Notes under the pieces: generated by a model | The model's input: the letters and a program-made list of their open reading frames with translations, nothing else | Databases searched by the model: none | What the model was told of the DNA's origin: nothing | In this document: positions 12,877 through 24,265 of the stretch, piece by piece | Position numbering within the stretch: the stretch's first letter is position 1 | Layout: every line of letters begins with the position of its first letter | Position numbers and translations under genes: made by a program | Source of the DNA: Onthophagus taurus | Lineage: Eukaryota > Arthropoda > Insecta > Coleoptera > Scarabaeidae | Assembly (NCBI RefSeq): GCF_036711975.1 | Contig: NC_091973.1 | Span: 6,262,001-6,326,000 of the forward strand | Length of the DNA: 64,000 bases | Reading direction: 5' to 3'

Positions 12877-13098
12877 GTACCATAAGATGGCCGAAGAGAG
12901 CAAAGAAGAAAAGGCAATAATATCAAAGTAAGAAAATTCTTTTATTTTTTCTTGCCAAAATTATAGTAATAATTTTATTAAATTAAAAGTTATTTATTTC
13001 CTCGTATATTTTGCAACTTTAGCAGGGCTTCCTCACGCTTCAACGAGTCTATCGGTATCACATTTCTTCGAGAAAATCGATCGCCATCGAGTTCTTAG
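12877..13098 (+). other. Peroxidase 5' leader exons with an upstream ORF
   Basis: A CTATAG acceptor (12876) starts a short exon with an ATG at 12887 and a donor at 12928 (GTAAG). The next exon starts at 13026 after GCAG. Spliced, they hold a 37-codon ORF starting MAEESKEEKAIIS and ending at the TAG at 13096-13098, 26 bases before the peroxidase ATG (13125). The ORF resembles nothing I know and is most likely an untranslated leader with an uORF. The splice sites are plausible but inferred. Confidence 0.45.
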
Positions 13099-13124
13099 TT
13101 TAGTTCTACGTCGTACTTTGCAAA

Positions 13125-16100
13125 ATGAAAACTGAAAGAACCGCTTTGCTTGTTAGCGAAACCCCAAATTATGCATTCGAGAGTAGCATCACGAGAAAAC
13201 GAAAACAACAACTTCGTATTTTCCAAATTTGTTTTTGCAGTGCGCTCATGTAAGTAATAAAAAAGTTTTGATTAAATTTCATTTGATGCTTTATAGATTT
13301 ATATTTATAATTGCATTGATAATATCGACAACGTTAAGTTTGGATTCAAATGAAACAACTTCTTTAATAAACGATACTGTTCCGATAGATTTATTTTTTT
13401 TAACAACTGGAATTTTAAGTAATAATAACTCAAAAAGTTATAATTTAAATTCAACGGATTATAAAAGCGCGATTAATTCGACGTTGAAAGATTTGGAGAT
13501 GTTAAAGATGATAGAAAATCAGCAACCGATTTTAGAATCAACTTCGCCGAGTTACAAGCATCAAATGGTGACCTCTTTTTCGAATAAAAGTAAAGAGTTA
13601 GCTTTTATTGGTTATATGGAAGAAATAGCAACGAGAAATTATGCGTTAAAAAATGGGATTATTCCAAATTTATGCGTTAAAAGTGATGTTATTAAAAATT
13701 GCAGCGAGTTTTTAAAATATAGGTCGTACGACGGGGTTTGCAATAATTTATTATCGCCGAATTCTGGATCGGGTTATTCTCCGTTTAGAAGAGTAATACC
13801 ACCTATATATTCAGACGGAATCGGTTCACCACGAAACGGAATTAATAACTCGTTGCCGTCGCCAAGAACGGTTAGCAATGTAGTCCACAGACCTTATTTT
13901 CGAAATGACCCAAAATTCACTGTAATGCTCGCCGTTTTTGGACAATTTTTAGACCACGACATCACAGCGACCGTTTCGAGTAAAGGAAAAAATTTAACGG
14001 CGATTTCATGTTGTGAAAAATCCGATTTTATCGCGCATCCGGAATGTTTTCCGGTCATCATAGACCCAGATGATCCTTATTATTCCAACTACAACATTAC
14101 TTGTATGAACTTTGTGCGATCAGCTCGAGTTAACACATCGTGTTTAGGTGTTAGAGAGCAAATGAATCAGGTTTCGTCATACATTGATGGATCAGTTATT
14201 TACGGACCAACCCAAGAAGTTTCATCCAAATTAAGAACCTTCCAAAACGGCTTATTCAATGTTTTAATCACACAAGATAATCGAACATTATTACCAATTT
14301 CTCATGACTTATCGGACGGTTGCAATCGTAAAGAAAAAATCAAAGATGGAAAATATTGTTTTATGTCCGGTGACGCCAGGGCGAACGAAAACGTTCACTT
14401 GACGACGATGCACTTAATTTGGACGAGACATCACAACAATTTGGCGAAGAGGATGCATTCCATAAACCCACATTGGAGTGATGAACGGATATTCCAAGAG
14501 ACAAGGAAGATATTAATAGCGCAATTGCAACACATTACTTATAACGAGTTTTTAAATATCATCTTAGGTTAGTATACACAAATAGTGTATTTTTGATACA
14601 TTTTATAACCTTGAAATTCTTAATATATACAATTTGGTATTATTAAGATTAGTTAGCTAAAACATTTTTTGTTGACATATTAGATTTAAATGTTTTTGCA
14701 AAGATAAAAAAGTAAATTGAGATAACGCTAAAAAAAATCTTTTTTATTTTTTTTTAACCGTGACCTAATTGTATCTATTAAAAGATTGAAATAAATTTTA
14801 GGTAATAAACTGTTAAAAAAATACGAGTTATCGCCAAGAAAACGAGGATTCTACAAAAATTATAACAATTCAATAGACGCAACGATTTCTAATAATTTCG
14901 CCACAGCATCATTTCGATTCGGGCATTCATTAATCCCGACATTAGTCAGTTTGATCGACAATGACAAATCGACCGTGGAGTATTTAAAATTACACGAAAT
15001 CCTTTTCGATCCGTTTTTATTATACAAACCTGGCGAAATGGATCGAATTTTAAAAGGAACCGTTCGAAGCAGCGTTCAAGCCCATGACCCATTTTTTACT
15101 CCGGAGGTAAACATTTTTTTTTAAATAATCCAAGAAAATTTAATCAATCTTTTTAGTTAAAAGAACATTTATTCGAGAATAAAAATCAAATTTGTGGATT
15201 AGATTTGGTATCTTTGAACATACAAAGAGGGCGAGATCATGGTTTACCTGGTTACACAAAATTTCGGGAGATATGCCAACTAAAAAAAGTTAATAATTTC
15301 GATGATATCGAAGATATTAATCAAGAAACTGTTAATTACATTCGGAGTATCTATAGGTTGTATTATATGCGAAATTAGCCCCCAATTAGATAATAATACC
15401 TACACATGAGACAAATTTTTACCCATAGTTTTCTATCTGCTTTCTTAGCTGATATCTTCCTTATTATTAGAGATAGCGAAAAATTAAATGCACCGTTTGA
15501 AACCTTGATTCCTTCTCTATCTAAAACCATACTACCATTAATAGGTTACCGTTTAAAAAAAATTAACTTTTCGACTTTTCGAGATAGGGAAATTTGACGC
15601 ACATTTCTGACCACCCTGTATAACCGCGTGTTACACCATTAGAAAGAGCAGAAAATTTTCGATAAGATAAATATGATTCTAGAGTTTTTTCCTGGTCATA
15701 TAAGAAAGTTATCCCGAACAAGGTGTAAAACGTGGGAATTTTGTAGTTTTTAGCCAAAAACGTACTTGTACAAATCAGTGATCGCCGCGTGTTATACACC
15801 ATTAGAAAGAGCAGAAAATTTTCGATAAAAAAAATATGGTTCTAGAGTTTTCTCCCGGTCATATAAGAAAGTTATCCCGAAAAAGATTTAAAAGTGGCTA
15901 AAATGTGGGAATTTAACAGTTTTTGGCCAAAAACGTACTTGTGCAAATGAGCGATCGCCGCGTGTTATACACCATTAGAAAGAGCAGAAAATTTTCGATA
16001 AAAAAAATATGGTTCTAGAGTTTTTTCTTGGTCATATAAGGAAGTTATTGACCCGAACAAGATAAAAGTAGGTAAAACGTGAGAATTTAGTAGTTTTTGG

Positions 16101-19100
16101 CCAAAAACATACTTGTACAAACGAGTTATCGTCGCGTATTATACACCATTAGAAAGAGCAGAAAATTTTCGATAAAAAAAATATGGTTCTAGCGTTTTCT
16201 CCTGGTCATATAAGAAAGTTATTGGCCCGAACAAGATGAAAGTAGCTAAAATGTGTGAATTTAGTACCAATAATGTACTTGTACAAACGAGCTATCGACG
16301 CATGTTATGCACCATTAGAAAGAGCAGAAAATTTTTGATAAAAAAAATATGGTTCTAGAGTTTTCTCCTGGTCATATAAGAAAATTATCGACCCGAACAA
16401 GATAAAAGTAGCTAAAACGTGTGAATTTAGTAGTTTTTGACCAATAATGTACTTGTACAAACGAGCTATCGTCGCATGTTATGCACCATTAGAAAGAGCA
16501 GAAAATTTTCGATAAAAAAAATATGGTTCTAGAGTTTTCTCCTGGTCATATAAGAAAATTATCGACCCGAACAAGATAAAAGTAGCTAAAACGTGTGAAT
16601 TTAGTAGTTTTTGACCAATAATGTACTTGTACAAACGAGATATCGTCGCGTGTTATGCACCATTAGAAAGAGCAGAAAATTTTCGATAAAAAAAATATGG
16701 TTCTAGAGTTTTCTCCTGGTCATATAAGAAAGTTATTGACCCGAACAAGATAAAAGTAGCTAAAATGTGTGAATTTAGTACCAATAATGTACTTGTACAA
16801 ACGAGCTATAGTCGCGTGTTATGCACCATTAGAAAGAGCAGAAAATTTTCGATAAAAAAAATATGGTTTTAGAGTTTTCTCCTGGTCATATAAGAAAATT
16901 ATCGACCCGAACAAGATAAAAGTAGCTAAAACGTGTGAATTTAGTAGTTTTTGACCAATAATGTACTTGTACAAACGAGCTATCGTCGCGTGTTATGCAC
17001 CATTAGAAAGAGCAGAAAATTTTCGATAAAAAAAATATGGTTCTAGAGTTTTCTCCTGGTCATATAAGAAAATTATCGACCCGAACAAGGTTTAAAAGTA
17101 GCTAAAACGTGAGAATTTAGTAGTTTTTGGCCAAAAACGTACTTGTACAAATCAGCGATCGTCGCGTGTTATGCACCATTAGAAAGAGCAGAAAATTTTC
17201 GATAAAATAAATATGGTTCTAGAGTTTTCTCCTGGTCAAATAAGAAAATTATCGACCCGAACAAGATAAAAGTAGCGAAAACGTGTGAATTTAGTAGTTT
17301 TTGACCAATAATGTACTTGTACAAACGAGCTATCGTCGCGGGTTATGCACCATTAGAAAGAGCAGAAAATTTTCGATAAAAAAAATATGGTTCTAGAGTT
17401 TTCTCCTGGTCATATAAGAAAATTATCGACCCGAACAAGATAAAAGTAGCTAAAACGTGTGAATTTAGTAGTTTTTGACCAATAATGTACTTGTACAAAC
17501 GAGCTATCGTCGCGTGTTATGCACCATTAGAAAGAGCAGAAAATTTTCGATAAAAAAAATATGGTTCTAGAGTTTTCTCCTGGTCATATAAGAAAATTAT
17601 CGACCCGAACAAGATAAAAGTAGCTAAAACGTGTGAATTTAGTAGTTTTTGACCAATAATGTACTTGTACAAACGAGCTATCGTCGCGTGTTATGCACCA
17701 TTAGAAAGAGCAGAAAATTTTCGATAAAAAAAATATGGTTCTAGAGTTTTCTCCTGGTCATATAAGAAAGTTATTGACCCGAACAAGATAAAAGTAGCTA
17801 AAATGTGTGAATTTAGTACCAATAATGTACTTGTACAAACGAGCTATAGTCGCGTGTTATGCACCATTAGAAAGAGCAGAAAATTTTCGATAAAAAAAAT
17901 ATGGTTCTAGAGTTTTCTCCTGGTCATATAAGAAAATTATCGACCCGAACAAGATAAAAGTGGCTAAAACGTGTGAATTTAGTAGTTTTTGACCAATAAT
18001 GTACTTGTACAAACGAGCTATCGTCGCGTTTATGCACCATTAGAAAGAGCAGAAAATTTTCGATAAAAAAAATATGGTTCTAGAGTTTTCTCCTGGTCAT
18101 ATAAGGAAGTTATTGACCCGAACATGATAAAAGTAGCTAAAACGTGTGAATTTAGTAGTTTTTGATCAATAATGTACTTGTACAAACGAGCTATCGTCGC
18201 GTGTTATGCACTATTAGAAAGAGCAGAAAATTTTCGATAAAATAAATATGGTTCTAGAGTTTTCTCCTGGTCATATAAGGAAGTTATTGACCCGAACAAG
18301 ATAAAAGTAGCTAAAATGTGTGAATTTAGTACCAATAATGTACTTGTACAAACGAGCTATCGTCGCGTGTTATGCACCATTAGAAAGAGCAGAAAATTTT
18401 CGATAAAATAAATATGGTTCTAGAGTTTTCTCCTGGTCAAATAAGAAAATTATCGACCCGAACAAGATAAAAGTAGCGAAAACGTGTGAATTTAGTAGTT
18501 TTTGACCAATAATGTACTTGTACAAACGAGCTATCGTCGCGTGTTATGCACCATTAGAAAGAGCAGAAAATTTTCGATAAAAAAAATATGGTTCTAGAGT
18601 TTTCTCCTGGTCATATAAGAAAGTTACCCCGAACAAGGTTTAAAAGTGGCTAAAACGTGGGAATACACCATTACAAAGAGCAGAAAATTTTTGATAAGAT
18701 AGATATACTTCTATAGTTTTCTTTTTTTTTATTATTAAGCTTTTCGAGTCCTATGTCTAATATTCAATGGATTGTAAGGATTAGAATCTAATTCTAGTGC
18801 TTGCGAGGAATCGTCCGATAATATAATAAATATCTTTTCTATTTAAACTTAGCAACTCAATATTGCATGTCGGTAGTCGCACGCCACTATCCAGAAGATT
18901 TTGCAAAAAACTCTCTCTTTGGCTATGATGTCACCTACCTCATTACCACATGAACATCCAAGAGAGTCTACAATACCCAGTTTATAAAAATGACTAGGGA
19001 ATTTACCATGGTCAAATTTCATCCTCGTAATAGAGGTGTATAGAAATTTCTTGGGTGGATTCGTGCATATTGGGTCATCCTAGCCCTCCAACAGTTGACC

Positions 19101-19974
19101 CAATATTTGTCCCACTCAGCTTCTAACATCTCTTGTCTCACCATGGTAATTAGATCCTTCACATATATTTTGCCCATGTTCTGCATACCACTCACTATCG
19201 CATCCTTCGCTAGACGATCCACTATTTCGTTCGGCTTTAAGTTTACATGACCTACTTTTATAGTTTTCCCCTTATCAAATAAGAAAGTGTAAGGATATAT
19301 ATTAAAGGTGATTTAAGCATGTGTTTTTAATTTTTTATTGATATTAGTATCAACTTATTGGCGGACGAATAGTTTTAGATAGAGAAAGAATCAAGTATTC
19401 AAATGGTGCGTTTAATTTTTCGCTATCTCTAATAATAAGGAAGATATTAGGTAAGAAAATATTTATGGAAGAAATAATCTCGGCCGACTTTAGTTATTGT
19501 TCTTGTTAGGCTATCTAATTGGATGATAACTTTGTATAGGTAATTTTTGATAATAATTTAAAAATTTTTTTTAGAGATGTGGATGATATAGATTTATATA
19601 CAGGTGCATTAAGTGAAAATCCTGAAAGTGGTAGTATGTTGGGTCCAACATTAAATTGTTTAGTAATCGATCAATTCGCACGGTTAAAACGAGGAGATAG
19701 ACATTATTATGAGAATACCGGTGAATTTGATGAAACGCAGCTGGCCGAGATACGAAAAACGATGCTTGCGAAGATATTGTGCGAGAATTCGGATGGCGTG
19801 AAGTTTATACAACGGTACGCGATGGAAAATATCGGTGACGACAATCGGGAGGAGCCATGCGAAGATCTACCACAGGTCGATCTGAAATACTGGAAGGAAA
19901 ACGCCGGTCGCGTTCACGTCCCAAATCGGGACATGGCCATCGTCGCCGAGAACATCTGGCACCGTACCGGATAA
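13125..19974 (+). CDS. Membrane-anchored animal haem peroxidase (peroxinectin/chorion peroxidase type)
   Basis: This is a haem peroxidase of the animal superfamily, whose insect members oxidise tyrosine or halides with H2O2 in cuticle, eggshell and immunity. Coding exons: 13125-13249, 13297-14567, 14802-15106, 15157-15356 and 19575-19974; all phases match, giving 766 residues. The start is the ATG of [18 protein letters not shown], spliced over a 47-base intron. The N-terminus is cytosolic and basic (RKRKQQ), followed by a membrane segment (about residues 36-55, [15 protein letters not shown]), so the enzyme domain faces outside. Catalytic elements: [11 protein letters not shown] (distal His and haem-linked Asp), DARANE (catalytic Arg, haem-linked Glu) and FRFGHSL (proximal His). 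[10 protein letters not shown] is diagnostic. Many Asn-x-Ser/Thr sites lie in the 200-residue N-terminal propeptide-like region. Intron 4 is 4.2 kb because of a satellite-bearing element and a LINE. Confidence 0.94.
15615..18711. repeat. ~170 bp satellite (family A), second array, about 18 units
   Basis: Same unit as at 10965-12745, with CACCATTAGAAAGAGCAGAA recurring every ~165-176 bases in one orientation. Units here are more alike than in the first array. Several ~345 bp two-unit blocks repeat almost exactly between 16480 and 18560, suggesting recent higher-order amplification. It begins right after CACCCTGTATA (15614-15624) and is broken on the right by a LINE fragment. Confidence 0.93.
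18722..19258 (-). mobile_element. 5'-truncated LINE fragment (RNase H end and zinc-knuckle region)
   Basis: On the minus strand, [16 protein letters not shown] matches the end of a LINE RNase H domain (HVGLxGNExVDxLAK). After that, in shifted frames, comes a zf-RVT-like segment ([23 protein letters not shown]). A poly(T) run at the left end (18722-18730) is the poly(A) tail read on the plus strand. The insert is bracketed by a 10-bp target-site duplication, TATAGTTTTC (18712-18721 and 19259-19268), inside satellite A. Frames are broken, so it is a dead copy. Confidence 0.85.
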
Positions 19975-21000
19975 ATCCCGCTACTAAAGGAGATCCCATG
20001 AGGTCAAAACACCAAGGTTACATAAAAAAATCGATTCACATTTTTTTTAAATCGACCTTTTTATACTTTTTTATATATACATTTGACACGAATAAATAAA
20101 AATATATATAAATATGTACAAAAATTTGTGTGTATTTTTTTCTTGATAAAATTGCTAATGTTGGGATCAGTATACGGGTTACGTTGGCGAGTGTCTAATA
20201 CGATGACGTCAGCATTCACTTCTGGCACTCTATTTTAGGAGTGCGCCAAGTTGAACTGGCGTTGGATAACTATGAATACAATTTCATATTATAATATACC
20301 GCCCCGGTTCTTTTTTTCTAACTCCGCCGAGTTAAACTTCTGTTTTTTAACTGTAGTCATAAATAAAACCCACTCTTGAGACTGATTTTTTTTATTGAAA
20401 ATGTTACTGATTACAAAATAAGAAACCTTTAAAACTATAACAAACAGCGCTTGTTGCTTAGATAATTTACAAAAAAAAAAACGATTTCTAAATGAGACGA
20501 TAAAAATAATAATAATAAGTGCTTATTAGTGAAAAAAAATTAAATTAAATAAGTGAATAAGTTTTAAATATATTTACAAAAAATAATTATTAATATATCC
20601 ATTTTATTTCCTCTTTTAATATATTAATAACATATTTTTTTTCTTTAATTTATTTACAAATAGCGTCCTCAGAAAAATAAAAATTAATATTATAACGCAA
20701 CACCTTATATTTATAAATACAGTATTAACAGATTCATTTTAGGACTCCCCCTAAAATAAACCGTATATTATCTTATATTTCATACGTTCCCTGAAAACAA
20801 TTAAATTAATTTTTATCTTCAATTTCTTTTAATGTAATAACAAAGACTGTACACGTTTAAAGGACTCTATCAATCAATTCTCCTTTAAAGTTTACTGTCC
20901 TTGATGTTATTGTACTAAAACGTACAGAGATTTATCCATCAACACACACGACATTCACTACTTCAAAAACAGTCTCTAATTGTAAAAAAAATGAAAGAAC
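19975..21000. other. Convergent 3' region of peroxidase and DnaJ
   Basis: The peroxidase 3' UTR has an AATAAA at 20092-20098. The stretch from about 20300 to 21000 is the 3' UTR side of the minus-strand DnaJ gene. It is AT-rich, with no further gene or clear repeat. Confidence 0.5.
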
Positions 21001-22065
21001 TTAAGGTAAAGTGTCATAAATAATATCCCTGGCTGATTCAGAAAGCTGCTCTGGGAAGCGAATATCAAAATTAACTATTAAATCTCCTTTTCTAGACGAT
21101 TCTTTTGGTAATGGCAATCCATGCCCTTGTAAACGTCGAACGGTGTTTGGCGTAACAATTTCGTTGGTGAAATGTAATGGGATGACTTTATCAGCAATCA
21201 TTGTTGGTACTCGAATAGTACAGCCGCATAAAGCTTCTTTAAGCGAAATTTTTGCCGTAAAGCGAATATCACTGCCTTCTCGTTTAAAATGCGGATGTGG
21301 CTTATCCCTGATTATAAATACTATATCAGCAGGAATCTTATTCCTTCCTTGATCACCTTCTTTTTGGAACGTTATTTTAGTTCCCGCCTTCCATCCTGGT
21401 TTAACGTTAATCGTCAAAACTTTATCTTCTTTTTTCGCCGTCCCATCCGACTGCAACACTTTCCTGCTAATTTTCATCTTCTTGGTACAACCTTTCATGA
21501 TATCTTCTAATGATACATAGAGGTCGTGTTCGATTGGCGGATCTTGCAGCTTATCTTTATTCCCTCGATTTGGACTGTTATGGAAATTGAAGGATTGGCT
21601 TCGAAATGCTCCTCCTGGTCCGCCTGGTCTTGGTTGACCAACATTTCCTATTCCAAATGGATCGTCTACATCCATGCTGTCATCATTGAACCCAAACATT
21701 CTATTACCGCCGCCGCCAAGATCAAAGAAAGCTTGGAACGGACTTGCGTTGCCGAAAAATTGGGCGAAGGTAGCTCGTGGATCACCATGGAAAGTGTAAC
21801 TGAACGATGGTCCACCAGGTGTCCCAGTTCCACCAGGAATTCCACTTTTTAGACCTTCCTCACCATGTTGATCGTAAATATCGCGCTTTTTCTTATCGGA
21901 TAAAACTTCGTAGGCTTCCGCAACTTCTTTGAAATGTTCCTCAGCTCCCGGTGCTTTGTTTTTATCCGGATGATATTTCAGAGCTAATTTACGGTACGCC
22001 TTTTTGATGTCGTCATCAGTCGCGTTCTTGCTGATTCCTAGGATTTTATAATAATCTTTTCCCAT
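21001..22065 (-). CDS. DnaJ-1: DnaJ homolog subfamily B (type II Hsp40, DnaJ-1/DNAJB4-like)
   Basis: This is a cochaperone that delivers unfolded clients to Hsp70 and stimulates its ATPase in the cytosol and nucleus. It is a single exon of 354 residues, usual for DNAJB1/B4 (337-351). The J domain spans residues 4-67 with HPD at 32-34. A Gly/Phe-rich linker follows (about 75-165, [13 protein letters not shown] and [10 protein letters not shown]). Two C-terminal client-binding beta domains come next ([20 protein letters not shown] onward) and a dimerisation tail ending in DIIYDTLP. There is no zinc-finger region, so it is type II. The start ATG opens [11 protein letters not shown] at the family's normal position. 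Absence of introns and an upstream heat-shock element fit rapid stress induction. Confidence 0.95.
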   Translation of the reverse strand: MGKDYYKILGISKNATDDDIKKAYRKLALKYHPDKNKAPGAEEHFKEVAEAYEVLSDKKKRDIYDQHGEEGLKSGIPGGTGTPGGPSFSYTFHGDPRATFAQFFGNASPFQAFFDLGGGGNRMFGFNDDSMDVDDPFGIGNVGQPRPGGPGGAFRSQSFNFHNSPNRGNKDKLQDPPIEHDLYVSLEDIMKGCTKKMKISRKVLQSDGTAKKEDKVLTINVKPGWKAGTKITFQKEGDQGRNKIPADIVFIIRDKPHPHFKREGSDIRFTAKISLKEALCGCTIRVPTMIADKVIPLHFTNEIVTPNTVRRLQGHGLPLPKESSRKGDLIVNFDIRFPEQLSESARDIIYDTLP

Positions 22066-22196
22066 GATGATTTCGAATTAACGTGCTCGAATTTACGAAC
22101 GTAAAACTAAATCGCGTTCAAGACACTTAAAAATAAAATAACTGATCTTTAAAGTACGCTATTCGATGTCACACTACGTAATGGAGCTCGCCGACA

Positions 22197-22313
22197 TATA
22201 TATGCGTGTATATATCCAATCATATGATTCCAGAACCAACTAGAATCGAATGTACCAGAACAATTTTACGTTCCAGTGACGTACCAGCAATTATCTAACG
22301 AATTTTCGAGAAC
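22197..22313 (-). promoter_or_regulatory. Heat-shock promoter of the DnaJ gene
   Basis: A perfect three-unit heat-shock element GAAttTTCgaGAA lies at 22300-22312. A TTCcaGAA pair is at 22228-22235, and further GAA units are at 22243, 22248 and 22258 and a TTC at 22271, mostly spaced in steps near 5 bases. A TATATATA run at 22197-22204 is the likely TATA box on the minus strand, about 130 bases before the DnaJ ATG. HSF binding is the known function of such arrays; activity here is inferred. Confidence 0.8.
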
Positions 22314-22775
22314 ACTTCAATTTTTTTGTAAACACAAACGATGAGATTACTTTATTAAGATGTTTATAAACGCTTATCAATTAAATAAACGTTTATTTAT
22401 TGGATAAAAATGAAATTTTTGGTTCGAATAATACAGAAAACGAGTCGCTTATGAACGTGGCCTTCGCGTAACCTTTAATTCAAGGACATTCACAGAGATG
22501 GCGCTAAAGTATTAATTATATTTCACTTTGATTATATAATACATTGATGTAGTGGCTATTTAATAATTAATAATTACGATATAAATAAATATAATTTATT
22601 AACTTCAATACATTTTTAACGTTCTTTAAACTTCAAGTTTTAATGCGAGGATATTCAAACAGATGGCGCTGGTTTCAAATAATAATAATTAACAAATGAA
22701 TTTATAAATATATTGTTATTGACTCAGTTTTACGTTGTCTTTTAGGTTACATAACCTCTAATTACAAAAAAAATA
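22314..22775. other. Spacer upstream of DnaJ with two CTCF-like motifs
   Basis: AT-rich and without a gene. AGATGGCGC occurs at 22496-22504 and 22661-22669, both on the plus strand. It resembles the core of the insect CTCF motif. Confidence 0.4.
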
Positions 22776-22995
22776 TGTAAAATTTTACCCTTAACACATT
22801 ACTGTGTAACACTTTTGTTCTTAGATGCACCCATATAGAGAAATATTCGAAAATATGAAAATTAGAAAAATTTGCATTATCACAAGTTGCTAATGGAAAA
22901 AAAATCGGTGTTCTGAGCATAGAACAAAAGCTGTGGCAAAATTTAACCTTAACATATTGCTCTTAGATGCATCAATGTACAGTGGTGGTCAAAGA
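22776..22995. repeat. Diverged copies of ~173 bp satellite (family B)
   Basis: One full and one partial unit: ATTTTACCCTTAACACATTA, TATTCGAAAATATGAAAATT, CACAAGTTGCTAATGG. They match the arrays at 24.3, 25.8 and 29.3 kb. Confidence 0.8.
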
Positions 22996-23104
22996 AACGA
23001 AAATAATGTACTCATAATAACTTAAAAATAAAATAAATAAATATTGATTATTTTAGCTTGGACGGCTAATTAAGGACACTTCGAATTTTTAAACACACAA
23101 ATTA

Positions 23105-23740
23105 GTAACACTATGGAACACCACATTTGATTGCACAAGCAGAAGAAATTGAAGAGTTAGCGCGTACGCACAAGGAGCGATGGGAAAGGTAGGATTGAAA
23201 CCAAGAAACACAGGGGGGAGTGAATCCGTAGGCAGAAAGAGACGCTAAAAGAAGGCTGTGGTCGACAGAATCAAAAGCCTTGCTGAAATCGAGCAGTAAC
23301 ACATCTGTTGTCGCAGGCATACCTAATATCATCAGTAACTTTAATGAGGGCAGTAGTTGTACTATGCCCACTGCGAAAACCCGATTGCAACTCATTGTGT
23401 AAATTAAACCTCTCTAGAAATCCTTGGACTTGCAAATAAACTAAGCGTTCAAGAGCTTTTGATAGTACGGATAAAATTGAAATCGGACGGAAATCAGTGT
23501 TACATGAAGAGGACTTGGATTTGGGTATGGGAACGACATGAGCTACCTTCCAGACAGAGGGAAATAAAGACCGCTCACAAGAAAAGTTAAAGATATGAGT
23601 TAAGAGAGGAAGCACTATATCAAGGATAGGAAGAAGAAGGTTGAGACCGATACCATCAGAACCCACGCAAGGGGACTTCGAATAAGTCAAAGCATCACCT
23701 ACTTCGATCGCGGTCACAAGCGTAAGAGAGATTTAAGAGA
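23105..23740 (-). mobile_element. LINE reverse-transcriptase fragment (Jockey-superfamily type)
   Basis: The minus strand encodes RT domains: VGSDGIGLNLL, PIPKSKSSSCNTDFRPIS, LSKALERLVYLQ, ELQSGFRSGHSTTTALI, then in another frame LLLDFSKAFDSVDHSLLLA and ending CGVP. Fingers and part of the palm are present. The YADD box, endonuclease and 3' end are missing. At least one frameshift (near 23270-23395) and the loss of both ends make it dead. It differs in sequence from the other LINEs in the window. Confidence 0.85.
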
Positions 23741-23899
23741 AGCAAGAATTTCATTAATTGTAGCCGCCGCAGTTTACATTTTATACATAAATTTTCCTGG
23801 CTCGTGTCATCACGCCTCTTTCATGGCGCATAACGGAAATCCAGGCCCAAGAAAACTACTCCAGCAGAAGATCGCTTAATTTTTTTTTTTTGGCAATCC

Positions 23900-24265
23900 T
23901 TTTTTGAGTTCTAAGCAAAGTCACTTCTCAATTAAGTATGGAAATATGAACGCGAACCATAAGACGTCGACTATTGGAAAATGGACTCCGTGGATGCATT
24001 GCAAGGAAAAAGCATTCAGTTTGCAAAGGAACACATGGAAAAACCCTTAGAATTTTGAAAAAACATACTGTGGAGCGATGAATCAAAGTTCAACTTGTTT
24101 GACCAACATTTATACAAAGCCATCATGGCGAATACAATGAAGCCATTTGCGAACGAATATATTCCTGTGCATTCATTTTTATGCAGGATAACGATCCAAA
24201 GCAAACTGCTAGAAGCCTTAAAGCATGATCTTCTGCCGAAAACGTTAATGTTTTGGATTGGCCTG
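23900..24265 (+). mobile_element. Tc1-like transposase remnant
   Basis: In shifted plus-strand frames: QFAKEHMEKPLEFWKN, ILWSDESKFNLFDQH (the first catalytic Asp region WSDES of Tc1), and FMQDNDPKQTARSLK (second Asp, QDNDPKHTA of Tc1), ending near VLDWP. The N-terminal DNA-binding domain and the last acidic residue are absent or unrecognisable, and frames shift. Satellite B abuts its right edge. Confidence 0.8.

Larger units (their letters stand above)
15357..19550. mobile_element. Satellite-bearing element with inverted ends in peroxidase intron 4
   Basis: The left end (about 15357-15600) has CAATTAGATA, then GATATCTTCCTTATTATTAG, AGATAGCGAAAAATTAAATG and CTTGATTC. The right end (about 19370-19530) carries the same blocks in inverted order and orientation (GAATCAAG, CATTTAATTTTTCGCTATC, AATAAGGAAGATAT, TATCTAATTGG). 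Between them lies ~3.1 kb of satellite A and a LINE insertion. It reads as a non-autonomous DNA element or composite of two inverted copies with tandem repeats as cargo. The right end also contains AATCTCGGCCGACTT, shared with the palindromic repeats at 42.0-43.5 kb. No transposase was found. Confidence 0.65.
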
